Positions 1 to 11,624 of a DNA stretch of 64,000 nt are shown here, one piece after another. This stretch comes from Tetracladium setigerum. Taxonomy: Eukaryota > Ascomycota > Leotiomycetes > Helotiales. The stretch is from NCBI GenBank assembly GCA_031472005.1, contig PZJY01000003.1, positions 2,542,001-2,606,000 of the forward strand, in the 5' to 3' direction. The notes beneath the pieces are model-generated. The model searched no databases. It was not told the DNA's origin and was given only the letters and a program-made list of their open reading frames with translations. Numbering within the stretch: the first letter of the stretch is position 1; each line of letters begins with the position of its first letter. Made by a program: the position numbers and the translations under genes.

Positions 1-859
1 ATACCTACCTAGATGCAGCTGCGAAAGTAAGACACTGTCATCTTGGGATTAAAAACACCTTACTCGAGCATAAAAGTATCATCCCGGGATGACAAGCTTG
101 CTCCTATACTTAAACTCAAGAAGGGTAAGATACTAACATAAGTGACTGGCCCAAAGAATACTTTACACAGAACTATCAAGCTCATTTTCGCATGTGCCAA
201 AGCGTACCAAGGTAAGGTCAAACACGAGTGCACTAGACCTTGTATGCAAAGTTAGTATTGGTCATCGAAATTGTTGGGAATGCCACCAGAATAAGAGGCA
301 ACTGGCGCGATGGAAATTCACCATATCCAGGAACGAATTGGCATGAGCAGAAGTCGATAGAAGTGATAGACGATGCCTTTACCTTTAATGTGGTTCTCCT
401 GCATACAGAAATTCACGATGCAAAGGGAGGGAAAAGCACGCACACGAAGTAAGACAAGCAAAATACAACAGCCAGCGCGCTTCTACGTATAAACACACAT
501 GTTTGTGTTTGGAATATCATCGCATTGGTCTATCTGAAGTTGTGTAATGTATGTGCATCTGCAACCCCAGTGTGCAGTAAGTGTACAATTCGGGGGTCAC
601 CAAAGTCCTTGGTTCCTATCCCGAAATTGGGCAAATGATAGGCAGCAGCAATCAGGAAGCAAGTTCTCAAATATCCTGATTCTGGGAGATCCTTATCCTA
701 TGCACCTCGCGTGAATAAATACCAAGCCGCCGAATGCCTCCCCGCTCCGATTTGTAAATGCAACGTGAATCAATAATGCAAGGATGACGAAGTTGGAACC
801 TCGAAACTCTTGTCAAAAAGTTTAAATGAATGTGTTTATGCGGGCCATGATGCGAAGGC
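1..859. other. Intergenic left edge, 3' flank of TOP1
   Basis: No convincing gene is visible. The only open frame of note, 240-452 on the plus strand, encodes about 70 residues with no recognisable motif, no matching exon and no conserved-looking composition, so I do not call it. The part next to position 860 is presumably the 3' UTR of the topoisomerase gene on the minus strand. I see no RNA gene or repeat. Confidence 0.6.
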
Positions 860-3821
860 TTAAAACTCCCATTCGTCGTCATCTCCGATCGACTCGATAG
901 CCCAGGTGAATTTCTCACGAAGTGTCTTCGAGAAGAACTTTTCGATAGGAACATCAAACTTGTTAACGAACACAACGGTGAGTCGAGGGTCGATATAGTT
1001 CTGTCAAAGTTAGCAAACGCTCTTCGACAGTGAAATGCATAGACACTTACGATCTTACTCGTACCGAGCGCAACCTCCTTGTTGCCTTCTCGGTCTTCAG
1101 CCTGAAGAGCCATGTTGGCAATCCGTGTGTCGAGCTTGTCGATGTTGTTCTCGATTTTCTCAACGGTAGGACCTTTTCCCTCAGCCTCAACCTTCTTGGT
1201 TTTGTTTTCCTTCTTAAACTTCTTCTCGAGGTCGTTGGCAACTTGAAGTCTCTCGGTGAGCTCCTTGGCTTTCATCTCTTTCTCACCCTCGGCAACAAGT
1301 TTTTCATTATCCTTCTCGAATTTCTTCTCAATCTTGGCTCGTTCTTTCTCAACCAAAGATGCTTGGTGCTCAAGAATCCATTCCTGGTCAAGATCATCAT
1401 CCAACTCGAAATAGTCGGCGCCCTTCTTCTTCTTTTGCTTGGGATCAACATCAAGAATCATTTGCTTAAGGCGCCATTTCTGGTACTTCAAGCCTTTGAT
1501 CTATATTGGGTCAGCGAAATCCTACACCGGAACTTCAATCCAACTTACGCCATCTGACATCTTCTCCATCTGCGCCTCGTGGCCTGCTCCAACTGTACGC
1601 TTGTGATTACAGAGAATGGCCACCTTTCGATTGCAGTCGTTGTAGAGCTTAACTTTTTCTTGCATTGTAAGGTTTTCTTTTTTGAGCTCCGTCAACAGGG
1701 TTGACATGGTGAATGAAGCGTTGTATGTACGGAAAACCTTGGCACTTAGACCTGGCATGTAGTTGGTCAAATGTTTGTTGAGTTGTGTGGTCTGACGAAA
1801 ATTAGCATACATTCTAAACTAGCCCGAGGGGCACATACCGTAAGGCGGTCAAAGATATCGTCGCCATCCTTCTTGGGGGACTTTTTGAAGATCTTGAGAT
1901 TCTTGAAGACTTGGTCATCAACAGTCACCTCGTCGTAGAATCGAATACTATCCTTTCCAAGGAAGTCAAAAATGACAGTATTCGGTGGTCGAAGGGTGAC
2001 ATGCTCATATTTCAAGGAGCAGCAGCCAACAGTTTCGGCCTCGTTCTCAGCATCCTTCTCGTTACCGGCTCGCAAAGCGAATTTGTCAATGAGATAAACA
2101 GCCGTAGCCCTCTGCCGGTCAGCCATCAACTCTGCACGCAGCTCCTTTGTGTAGTCCTTGCGAATTCGATCGATGTGCTTCTTCAATTCGCGTGCCTTCT
2201 CGAATTTTTTCAAATCACTTTGACCTTTGATACTGCTCTTCGCGGCAAGCATGACATACTTATAGGCTCCATTGATATTTTCTTGCCACATTGCAAGCCA
2301 CGTTGCCTTGTTATCATGCTGAACGGCCTTCCACTTATGACCTTCTGGGGGAGTGGGAACAGTTGCCTCCTTTCCGATATTGATGGTGATCTGCTCTGGA
2401 AAGACTCTCAACTTGACTCGGCCGGTTTTTGGGTGCTCTCCACGGCCACGGAACAATCCAGGAGGTTCGACTCGGAAGTTACCGACTTGTTCTTTTCGAC
2501 CATCCCAAATGCATGTGGTGTATGGAGCATCGAGGAGAGCTTTGGCTTCCTTCTCAGCCTTCTTCTCTGCATTCGATCGGGCCTTCTTAACGGCATTCCT
2601 GGCTTCGTTGAAATTGAACATAGGCTTGAAATCGAGTTTCTTGAAGTCCTTAATAGCGATCTTGTTTCCATCCTTGTCCTTGGCTCCTCCCGTCTTTTTG
2701 ATGACATCGGTGAAGTCTGCGAAGAAGTTCTTTTGGAAGACCGGATTTTCGACGTTGAGGGTGGAATGAAGCATGAAACCAAAGAAAGTAGCAACCTCTT
2801 CAGCTTCCAGTGATAGTGTCAAAGGAACTCCGTCGTAGAGCAGGCGAACATCCTTTGGTAGTGGTTCGTACTCTGGCGGGAAGACGACTCCATTGTGCTG
2901 CAATGTATCCCACTTGATACTATCATCTTCCTTTTTAGGGGCATCCCACCACCGGTATGGCTCCTCCGTCTCTGCCCCAGGAGTATCCTCTGATTTGGCC
3001 TTGACCTTGCCATTTGCCTTCTTTGCTGGGGCTTTTGCTGGAGCTTTGGCGACCTTCTTCGCAAGCGGTGCATCTGAGTCGGATTCGGACTCCTCCTTCT
3101 TCGTCTTCTTCGAGCCATTTGCTTTCTTTACTACGGTGCCGTTGGATTTCCTCTTCTTGGGCTTCACGTCTTCTTCACTGTCAGAATCCTCCTTCTTCAC
3201 AGCCTTCTTAACTTTGCCATCCTTCGCCCGAATGTCCTTTGCTTGCTTTGCAGCCTTCTTTTCGATGGCAGCCTTCTCTTTGGCAAGTTTGGTAGTGAGA
3301 GGCTCGTCCTCGGAGGAATCTTCGCCAATTGCTGCAGCGGTCGCTTTGGGGGAAGCTTTTGTCGTTTGGCCTTTGCGGTGTCAGTGTATTTGTCATTTCG
3401 ATATGACATCGGGTAAAGGAGCATACCAAGGGCATCGCATCGGAGTCGTCCTCACTTTCATCCTTGTACTTTACCGCATTCGAAATACTGCTCCGCGACT
3501 TGCGTTTTGTGTTCCCATTCGTAACAGTCTCGTCAATGTCCATTGTGTCTTGAAGCACAGGCCCATTGCGAATAGACACGCCGGCTGGCGCCGAGTTCAC
3601 CTTGTCTGCTGCCTTGTCCATGGCTCGATCTAAGCCTTTTGGAATATGAGCGTTTGAGACTGAACCGAAGCTGAAAGTTAGCCATGAACTTGGTGGGAGA
3701 TGGCAAGCTGGAGGAGACGAGGTTCCGAAAAGAGTCGAGATCCCAACCCAAGGTGATGGAGAAAGCGCTTACCACGGCCATTTGTCCTCGCTAGAGGAGC
3801 GTCCGAGTCGGAATCCGACAT
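860..3821 (-). CDS. TOP1: DNA topoisomerase I (type IB), six exons
   Basis: Eukaryotic type IB topoisomerase, which nicks and reseals one DNA strand through a 3'-phosphotyrosine to relax supercoils in the nucleus. Exons run 3821-3773, 3659-3427 (or 3456), 3370-1839, 1791-1549, 1500-1051 and 1000-860. The start is the ATG at 3821 (MSDSDSDAPL), a typical acidic N-terminus followed by a Lys-rich linker. The core domain begins near 'EEPYRWWDAP' and includes 'IRKDYTKELRAELMADRQRATAVYLIDKFALRAGNEK', shortened here to its hallmark 'KFALRAGNEK'. A coiled-coil linker precedes the last exon, where 'SKINYIDPRL' carries the catalytic Tyr. The length of about 870-880 residues fits filamentous fungi. The exon 2/3 junction is ambiguous: the donor at 3455-3454 (GTGAGG) keeps the frame, whereas the donor at 3426-3425 gives the more family-like MPL-AKRQK but needs one extra A. 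It is divergent from ATP3 across 578 bp. Confidence 0.95.
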
Positions 3822-4399
3822 GGTGAGAATACGGGATGGGGGTATCGCTGGACTGGTGGTTGCCGTTGGGGAGGAGTTGAGAGATAGTTTGGGTCTGTTT
3901 TGTTGGCGCCGAGGAAGGAAGAGAGCTGATGAGGTGTCAGTGACAGTGTCAGATGTCTGGAATAAGTAGAGAATAGGTAGCTGAAGATCAGGAGAACGCG
4001 AATTGGATCGCTTGGTGGTCGCCGAACGTACCTCTGAGCGCGTCGAATAGTAGTCGTTGATGTTGTCAGTAGGGTGCCAACACTGAATTGTTGTACGAAG
4101 GAGCGTTGTAAAGAAAAGAGGCGTCGAGCGAACATGCAGAAGTGAGGTCAAGGGCGATCAAGTTTGCCTTGTTCGTTGAGACAACAAGAAAAAGGTGTCA
4201 AAAACGACTAAGTACCACAGCGCTTGTGATTGGCCGGGAGGGTTGAGATGGAAGGATGACTAAGCACGAAAACAGCTCGAGTTTTGAGAAGCCCGACACC
4301 CGGCAACCTCCAACTTTCCATCAATTGATCTCGACCCTCGCTGCGCTCAATTGAAGCTCCCTATCTCACCTTTCGACTCCGTTCCCTTTGTCGATCACA
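3822..4399. promoter_or_regulatory. Divergent intergenic region between TOP1 and ATP3
   Basis: The start codons of the two genes face away from each other across 578 bp, so both promoters must lie here. The sequence holds no convincing coding frame; the minus-strand open frames at 3678-4151 and 3791-4135 are read-throughs of the TOP1 leader. I cannot point to a clear TATA element. Confidence 0.5.
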
Positions 4400-5597
4400 A
4401 TGCTTTCGAGAGCTGCCCGACCAGCGTTGAGAGCCGGTGCCGTCGCTGCTGCCCGGTAAGCCCATCCTCCCGATGAAGGAGAAGAACGGGTGGTTGGATG
4501 AATGCGATGGGAGAAGCGTGAATGGAGCTCCCCGCCAGCTCACGAAGCTCGAGACGACACGCAAAAGTGCAATTGGTGATGGGAAATGAGCTCGAGGGAA
4601 TGGGAGGAGGAAGCAGTGGATGTTATTGATGATCAATTGCTAATGTTCTGACCCAACAGGCCCGCTCCAGCTGCTGCCACCTTCGCAACCCTCCGTGAAA
4701 TCGAGGACAGACTCAAGTCCATTCGTAATATCGAGAAGATCACCAAGACCATGAAGATTGTCGCCTCGACAAAGCTCACTCGTGCCACACGCGCCATGGT
4801 TGACTCCCGACAATACGGACAGACCTCCAACAATGTGTTCGAGCAGGCCGAGACAAAGCCTTTGGAAGCGGAGGACAAGAAATACTTGATCGTCGTTGCC
4901 AGCTCCGACAAGGGTCTCTGTGGTGGTATTCACTCTGGTTTGAGCAAGAGGGTCCGCCGCATGCTTGCTGAGAATCCAAATGCCGATATTGTTGTGTTGG
5001 GCGAGAAGTGCAAGGCACAATTGAGTCGATCAAACGGAAAGAACATCAAGCTCAACTTCTCTGGTATTGGAAAGCAAATCCCAACTTTCAACGATGCACA
5101 GGCTATTGCCGATCAGATCTCTCTCTTGCCAGATGAGTACTCGTCGATTCAAATCGTCTACAACAAGTTCCTCAACGCTCAGAGCTACGAGCCTACACCA
5201 ATTGAAGCCTTCTCTGAAGAAGCTATCGCCAACTCCGGTATGCTGCGAATTGTCCTGCCCGTTTGACCAGGCTAACAAACATATGTAGCCAACTTCTCTG
5301 CTTTCGAGATTGAGGATGAGGTTCTCGGCAACCTCCGTGAATACGCCTTGTCTAACTCTCTCTTCTGGGCTCTTGCCGAAGGCCACGCCTGCGAGCAATC
5401 TGCCCGCCGTAACGCTATGGATGTAAGTTTGCGCTGGAAAGAACCATATTCACATTTACTGATTCAGACAGAACGCCTCCAAGAACGCTGGAGATATGAT
5501 CAGCAAGTACCAAATTCTCTTCAACCGAACTCGTCAAGCCGTCATTACCGGCGAGTTGGTCGAGATTATCACTGGTGCTGCAGCTTCCGAGGAATAA
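4400..5597 (+). CDS. ATP3: Mitochondrial F1 ATP synthase gamma subunit
   Basis: Central rotor shaft of the mitochondrial F1Fo ATP synthase, coupling proton flow through Fo to catalysis in the alpha/beta hexamer. Four exons: 4400-4455, 4660-5237, 5289-5422 and 5472-5597, giving 297 residues, the usual size. The first exon is an Arg/Ala-rich mitochondrial presequence (MLSRAARPALRAGA). The mature protein starts around 'ATFATLREIEDRLKSIRNI', and the gamma signature 'ITKTMKIVASTKLTRA' follows. The C-terminus 'NASKNAGDMISKYQILFNRT...ITGELVEIITGA' is the conserved helix that enters the hexamer. The first intron (4456-4659) is long for this window. The reading frame is intact throughout. It shares a 578-bp divergent region with TOP1. 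Confidence 0.97.
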
Positions 5598-6101
5598 GGG
5601 GATCAGCGTGTATATTGAAATGGAGCGGTCCTGGTGGGACTAGTAGAATCGATTCCCTTTGTGTAACAATGCATCTACAGTGTTCTTAGCCATACTCGCT
5701 TTGAAATTTTGATTCGTGTGATATCACATGAAAGTTGACTCTTTTGTTTTTGTGTTGTTTGATGTTCTTTGTAAAGATTGAGAATTTCATACCCTTGAAA
5801 TCGAGTTCCTAGCATCGTGATTTATCATCACTAGCTCTAAGTTGAGCAGAGCTTGTAACTTGAAATTCCCTTCGAATGAGTCTCGAATCTTCCAAAAGCC
5901 TAGCCGTCATCTCTGCTTTTCCCATTCTCAATTTCCCTCGCAAGGACGAAACAACATGTAATCCATCTTAAAGCCTACAAGTTAAGAGGTCAGCCAAGCA
6001 AGTCTCACGCAACGACTGCAACAAGCCTTCAAACATCGTCTTGCCCTCTTCTCTCTTTTTCTTCTTCCATCTTAAACCAGCATTTCTTCCTTCCACATAA
6101 C

Positions 6102-6507
6102 CTACAGGCCTCGCTATCCACTTCAAAATCATCAGTATTTACCTCACTATCCAAAACTAAAAACATCGTGAACTTACAGCAACATGTCTAAACTGCCTTC
6201 CTTCCATTCCTTTATTCCACTCCCCATCCTGCACATCATCAGAATCACATGCTCGGATGATTTTCCATCCATCCGGGAACGAATGCGTCTTTGAGGAGAG
6301 CAGCACAAGAACACCGGTTCCACTGGGAGGTGGTGCCAAATCTTTGGTACAGAAAGGGCACGGGAAGGGAAGGGTGAACGGAACGGTTTGAGAGGGTTGT
6401 GTGAATTTGCGTGGTGAGCTGGCGAGAGATGTTCTGGCGGTGGTGGTGATGACGGCGCCGTATCCGGTGTGTGGGCAGGTGTGGTTGTAGGTATATTGAA
6501 ACGCCAT
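6102..6507 (-). CDS. Small hypothetical protein with a CPFC motif
   Basis: I do not recognise this gene. Exon 1 (6507-6178) begins with MAFQYTYNHTCPHTGYGA and contains a 'CPFCTKDL' segment in the middle; Cys and His spacing could hold one metal ion, but that is a guess. A good donor (GTAAGT) lies at 6177, followed by a branch-like TACTGAT and an acceptor that joins to a tiny last exon (6113-6102) adding three residues and a stop. The total would be about 113 residues. Support is the open frame, the clean intron and a composition that looks coding. It is convergent with ATP3. It may be a lineage-specific gene or a misread open frame. Confidence 0.5.
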
Positions 6508-8284
6508 GCTGGTCAGTTTTAGATTTAAGCTGACGAGGGAAATATGAGGAGATTGTCAGGTAGAGTTCGATTGGAATTTTGGAGATCTTTATGGTTTCTA
6601 GCTAGAGGTTTGTGAACCAGCGACGACTGCCCACAAATTTCTGTTGCGATCGAGAGACTAGCATTTTGAGAATACCCTATGGGTTCAAGTCTTAAAGATC
6701 CCAATTTTCACTTGGCAAAGGTCTCTGATTCAGACATGGAGTATTTCTTCTACCGCTTGACTTGAATGATATTCTCTGAATGTGACATCTCTGGATCAGT
6801 TTCGCATGTTACAGTCCAACGATAATACACTATCAGGAATGTGTCAAACGAATCATGTAGAAAGGAACAAAAGTAATTTGCCAGGTTTAAACATTTGGAA
6901 CTCGGATATGGGTACTAAGAGGATCTTCAACTTTCATGTTTAACGCACTATGTCGGTAAGTTCTCAAGCTCAACACAATGATGAACGCCTGGTTTCCAAC
7001 TTCGCTCTATTTATTTTGATTATATATTTTATTTTCAAAAACGACTTGATTTGACTTTGGCTATTGCATGAGCAATGCTCAAACTGCCACTCCAGCTTCC
7101 ACTTTTCCTCCTTCAGTCCCACCTGTGTCTTTTCAAAACAACAATAACAACAACCTTGTCGCGAATCAGTATTCAGAATCAGTCTTGCACCCTTCATACA
7201 TCCGGTGAATAACACTCTTCTTTAGCCCTTGTGAATCAGAGAAAATCAGCACTCAAACATCATATATTTTAACCTATCTCAAAAGCATAACCTATCACCG
7301 ACCCACAAGTACAGAACAAGCTGCTGCTCAGAGTAATATTATATTTATCAGCCCTAGTTTATTCCCTAGTCAATTGAAATTTATCTTCTAGCTTAGATCC
7401 CCTATATTCTTCTATTTCATAGAGTATAGGTTCGCATATTCCACTTTCACAAACAGCGCACCCACGCTTTGCAACTTAAATAGGTATCCATCGACTGGGA
7501 CCGCCGAAGCAACCAAACCACAAACACGCCAAATCATGCCACATTGACTGCTTCCACTAACACTTCAGTCAAGATATTTCCTGATAAGCGAGAACAGCAA
7601 TCTTTGCACGAACAGCAATGTTCTAGAGGTGAACAAATAACAAGCAACTCATCCTCAAGCCCAAAAAACAAAGCAGGAGTCATTTGCATTAAAAAATCTA
7701 GTTGACTAGTAGTCGAAATGACTTGGATTTAAGGACACCAAGCTCTCCCTGATATCTTCATATCTACCAGCAATCTTCTGGAGAAAATCTCGTGGATTCA
7801 TTGAAGTTCCCTTCAAGCTTTCCACCTTTCGAAAGTTCAGCATCCTGAGAAGCCAAGAGCAGTCTCTAATTTTCCATCCACTCAATAAAGCCAAGCATAT
7901 ACTGCGAGCTACCTAACAGGTAGCATTGGACTCCTGGCGCATTCGTTAGTTTCCACTTATTTTCGAAACTTGATCATTTTATACATCAAGATTCCTACCT
8001 CTTCATCAAGCTGAAGAACAATTCAAATCTTCAAGTTTCACTTTCAGAAGCCGACATTGACTTATCAACTACCAACCCAAAACATTCACTCCCAGTAGCT
8101 ACTGGCAGACAGCTAACGAGCTATAAAAAGGCCCTCTTGGAGTGTAAATATTAATTGACGCTCTCCACCAAGCTATCACCTTCCGACCCGACCTTACTTC
8201 CCAAGAGAACCAGCAATCAGTACAGGCCAAGCCAGTCTCTACCCTCATCCCTCACTCACCCCCCAAACCTTCCAATCCCTCGCC
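6508..8284. other. Gene-free 1.8-kb stretch upstream of the RGG protein gene
   Basis: AT-rich sequence with only scattered short open frames (for example 6970-7215 and 7706-7894 on the minus strand), none with recognisable protein character. The downstream part, with pyrimidine-rich tracts from about 8160, is probably the promoter and 5' UTR of the gene starting at 8285. No RNA gene or repeat family was recognised. Confidence 0.5.
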
Positions 8285-9528
8285 ATGTGCGTTAAAGAAT
8301 TCTACGGCTACATCTGCGGCCACTGCAGTGTTCCCTCACTCCGCAAATGCCCCATCGCCTCCGCCGACGCCAACTACCCTGCCTGCGAGCTCCCCGCCGA
8401 GCGTCCAATCTTCACAGAGACCAATTGCCACCCTTGCTCTCGTGTCGTATGGAACAAGGCAGTTTTGGAGCGAGAAGAGCAGCATCGCATGCAGCATAAG
8501 AATGGAGAGTGCGGCTGCGAGGTCATCTTTGATAGCGAGGAACGTGAGAGACGTGCTAGACAGAAGTTGTTGAGAGGCCAGACTGATAGAGTTAGTGACG
8601 AATCTCGTGATGGTGGATATGGTGGTCGTGGTAGCCGTGGAGGACGCGGAGGACGTGGTGGTGGTGGTGCAGCATCGAGAGGTGCTCATTTTGGAGGTGG
8701 GAATGGTCGTCTTGGATTTGGAAATTCCCGTGATGGCTATTCTGAGGCTGGAAATGTGGGTGGATGGCAACATGGAAATAGCGGATATAGAGGAAATGGC
8801 GGATCAGTTGAGTATGGCCAAGGTGGTGTCCAGACCCGACAATCGGATCAGTCCCAGCCCACGTCTTCTCAGCACAATGCTGCATCAACAACCTCCTCGC
8901 GCTACGACTGGGCTCCTGAGGCAAACGCCATCCCATACCAATATCTTGGATATGGCACCGAGAACGTAACTCAAGGCGGCGAACAACCATACGGTCCACC
9001 CGCTTATATTCATCCAACGGGGCTTATGATGGGCCAGAATGGTGCGGGAATGAAGTGGTATCAGCATGAGCCACCAATGCCTCCACAATTGCAACTTTCG
9101 GGTGGTATGATCTTGCCTCCGTTTCCTCCTCCAGCCTCTGGCTATGACTCGCCTGCATATCAGACATCTCATATTGTCAGCTTCGATCCCTTGGCCCATC
9201 AAGCACAAGCTCCAGTCCTCGCTTACCCCATCTATCCAGTCGTCAAGTCTACCCAGTTTACCCAAAGGCTATGTCTGAACCATCAACACATTTTGGACAC
9301 CGCATCAAGTCTGTTAGATCAGCAAATCATCAAACATTCAACTCATACTCCCGTATCGCCCCGGCAGACTCAGAGACTACATCCGAACAAGTCAGTGTAT
9401 CTGGCAACGATTCTGATGGCTCGAGCACTCCATCTATGCGCACTGCAAAGCAGCACTTGGACGATGACAACGCCTCACGCCCTCGAGAACAAGAACAACA
9501 AGCACCTGCTGTAGTTCACGGCGATTGA
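8285..9528 (+). CDS. Cys-rich N-terminus plus RGG-box protein, unknown function
   Basis: Not a family I can name. The first 80 residues are Cys-rich (MCVKEFYGYICGHCSVPSLR, then CxxC-like pairs up to about residue 80), compatible with a small zinc-binding module. Residues about 105-135 are a Gly/Arg tract of the RGG/RG type ('GGRGSRGGRGGRGGGG'), usual in RNA-binding proteins and a target for arginine methylation. The rest is Gln/Pro/Tyr/Gly-rich and looks disordered. The frame that opens at 8285 ends at 9514, but the tail in another frame (ending 9528, 'SEPSTHFGHRIK...') looks more protein-like. Either a 59-nt intron 9105-9163 (GTATGA...TATCAG) or one missing base near 9240-9265 would join them. 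A role with RNA is inference from the RGG box only. Confidence 0.7.
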
Positions 9529-9751
9529 GGTGGAGGAAGCCCAGCTTCAGTGACACTTGTACGTACGAAACAACTGACAACGTGAAATTATCCCCACCCG
9601 ATTTTACAAAAATTGCGCTTGCATTTACTAACTCGGTGTTCAAACAGACCTCATCTTAAAAAAGGAAAGGGCGTCATTGCGTGCTTGACCTTATGTACAA
9701 CCATCTCGAAGAACCCCACTCCACTCTCCCCTATGGAACCCATTTCCGACC

Positions 9752-11288
9752 TTAACGGTCAATTTCTCCAAACACTATCAGAACAGTCAGCAATCACCAC
9801 TTCAAAAATCGCAAAACTTCCAGAACTTACCCAAATCCATCGTTCCGATAATGGCAACCGCGTCTGCCAGCAGATGGCCTCTCGATACCTGGTCAAAGGC
9901 GCCCAAGTGTGCAAAACCAGGTGCGCGGATCTTGCATCGGTAAGGCCTCTCACTTCCGTCACTGACAACATAAACTCCCATTTCCCCTTTGGCGCCTCAA
10001 TTGCTGAATATGTCTCTCCAGGTGGCACAGTATATCCTTTGGTGAACAAAAGGAAGTGATGAATCAGAGCCTCCATGTTCTCCTTCATGGCAGCTCGTGG
10101 CGGTGGTGAAATTTTATAATCCTCCACTCGGATGGGTCCAGGGGGCATCTTATTCAGGCATTGATGGATAATCCTCAGCGATTGTCTGAACTCTTCCATT
10201 CGGCACAAGTACCGATCATAACAATCCCCGTTGACGCCAACTGGAACATCGAATTCAACTTCGCCATAAGCATCATAGGGCTGACTCTTGCGTACATCCC
10301 AAGGAACGCCGGATCCTCTCAGCATAACTCCTGTGAATGAGTAGTTGAGTGCATCAGCAGCGGATACAACACCAACACCCTTGGTACGACCAATCCAGAT
10401 TCGGTTATCAGTCAACAATTCTTCAGTCTCGTCAATTCGGTCAGCAAATTGGGTTGCCCATTGGTAGATATCGTCGAGAAGGCCGACTGGGATATCCTGA
10501 TGAACTCCGCCAGGGCGAATATACGCAGCGTGGAGTCGGGCACCGGAAACTCTCTCATAGAATTCCTAATACTGGGTTAGCTGCCTTCCATAGAATATTA
10601 ATCAGAAAAGCATGCGTTGTCTTACCATAAGTTTCTCTCGCTCCTCGAATCCCCACAAGAAGGGTGTAAGTGCACCAACATCCATGGCGTGGGAAAGAAC
10701 AGACATCAAGTGATTCAGAATACGTGTGATCTCGCCAAACAATGTTCTGATCCACTTGGCCCGCTCCGGAATCTCGATATTGAGCAGCTTCTCTACAGCC
10801 AAAGAGAAACATTGCTCATTGGTCATCATAGAAACGTAATCTAAGCGATCGAAGTATGGAAGAGCTTGCAAGTAAGTCTTGTATTCAATCAACTTCTCCG
10901 TTCCACGATGCAACAATCCGACGTGCGGATCCGAGCGCACAATCTCCTCTCCATTCAGCTCCAGAATCAAGCGCAACACACCGTGGGCAGCAGGATGTTG
11001 AGGCCCAAAGTTGACAGTGTAATGTCTGATCTTCCTGTGGGAGACATCGTCGTGGGGGACTACGGGATCCATGGTGGTGTATTGTTGGTCCTTATCCGAC
11101 AGCGTAGAGAAATTGTCATCGACGGGAACCAGGCGCGTGGCCTGGTAGGGCTCAGCATATCGTCTCGATGGCACGGAGGAGAAGGCTCTGAGGGAGGAGG
11201 TGGGAGCTCGTGGCGAGGAGGAAAGTGCGGATGGACAACTGCGAACGCAGAGCCTTTTGGCGGACAACCTGGCGATTGAAGCTGCCAT
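9752..11288 (-). CDS. NADH:ubiquinone oxidoreductase 49-kDa subunit, frame broken by one base
   Basis: Core complex I subunit (NDUFS2/NuoD family), forming part of the quinone pocket in the mitochondrial inner membrane arm. Exons: 11288-10626, 10565-9831 and 9774-9752. The start is chosen at 11288 because it opens a classic presequence (MAASIARLSAKRLCVRSC). Family hallmarks are 'NFGPQHPAAHGVLRL', 'DPHVGLLHRGTEKLIEYK', 'LPYFDRLDYVSMM', 'LLTDNRIW' and the C-terminal 'IGTMDLVFGEIDR'. Near position 9984-9987 the run is four C (GGGG on the coding strand) where five are needed. Without the extra base the protein shifts after 'EAPKG' into a wrong frame; with it, the conserved tail 'VYVVSDGSERPYRCKIRAP' reads correctly and exon lengths sum to 473 codons plus stop. 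A real pseudogene is unlikely for such a conserved subunit. Confidence 0.95.
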
Positions 11289-11624
11289 TGCGGACAATGA
11301 GATGGGAATTCGATGGTTTGTAGCCAGACCTCGCGGATTCTGGGAGTCGGTCAATGGACGAGGGGGGTTGGGTTGAGGGGAGCGTCTCTGGATCTTCTGG
11401 ATATTCTGGATGCCGGAACGAAGTCGATGAGGTTGACGATATTCCCAACTAAGCTTGGGCGAATCACAGCGCTCAATTTGTCACACGAAATATGTGGGTC
11501 GCGAAGGGCTTGGCAAGGCAAGGCTGTCGAAATAATTTTGTCAATTTTGTCTTTTGACGATGCATCGGATCGAGAGCTTGCAAATGCAGCACCCCGCCAT
11601 CGCAACGACTTCCCCAATTCTACA
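11289..11624. promoter_or_regulatory. Divergent promoter region, complex I subunit / RPC40
   Basis: 336 bp separate the start codons of the two outward-facing genes, so both promoters must be contained here. The minus-strand frame upstream of 11288 is open for 22 more codons but lacks presequence character, so it is more likely leader than protein. No TATA box is obvious. Confidence 0.5.

Noticed and set aside
240..452. Open frame of 70 codons at the left edge
   Set aside because: No motif, no plausible exon partners, composition like random sequence.
1030..1557. Leu-rich 175-codon plus-strand frame opposite TOP1 exon 5
   Set aside because: Hydrophobic only because it is the complement of a Lys/Glu-rich coiled coil.
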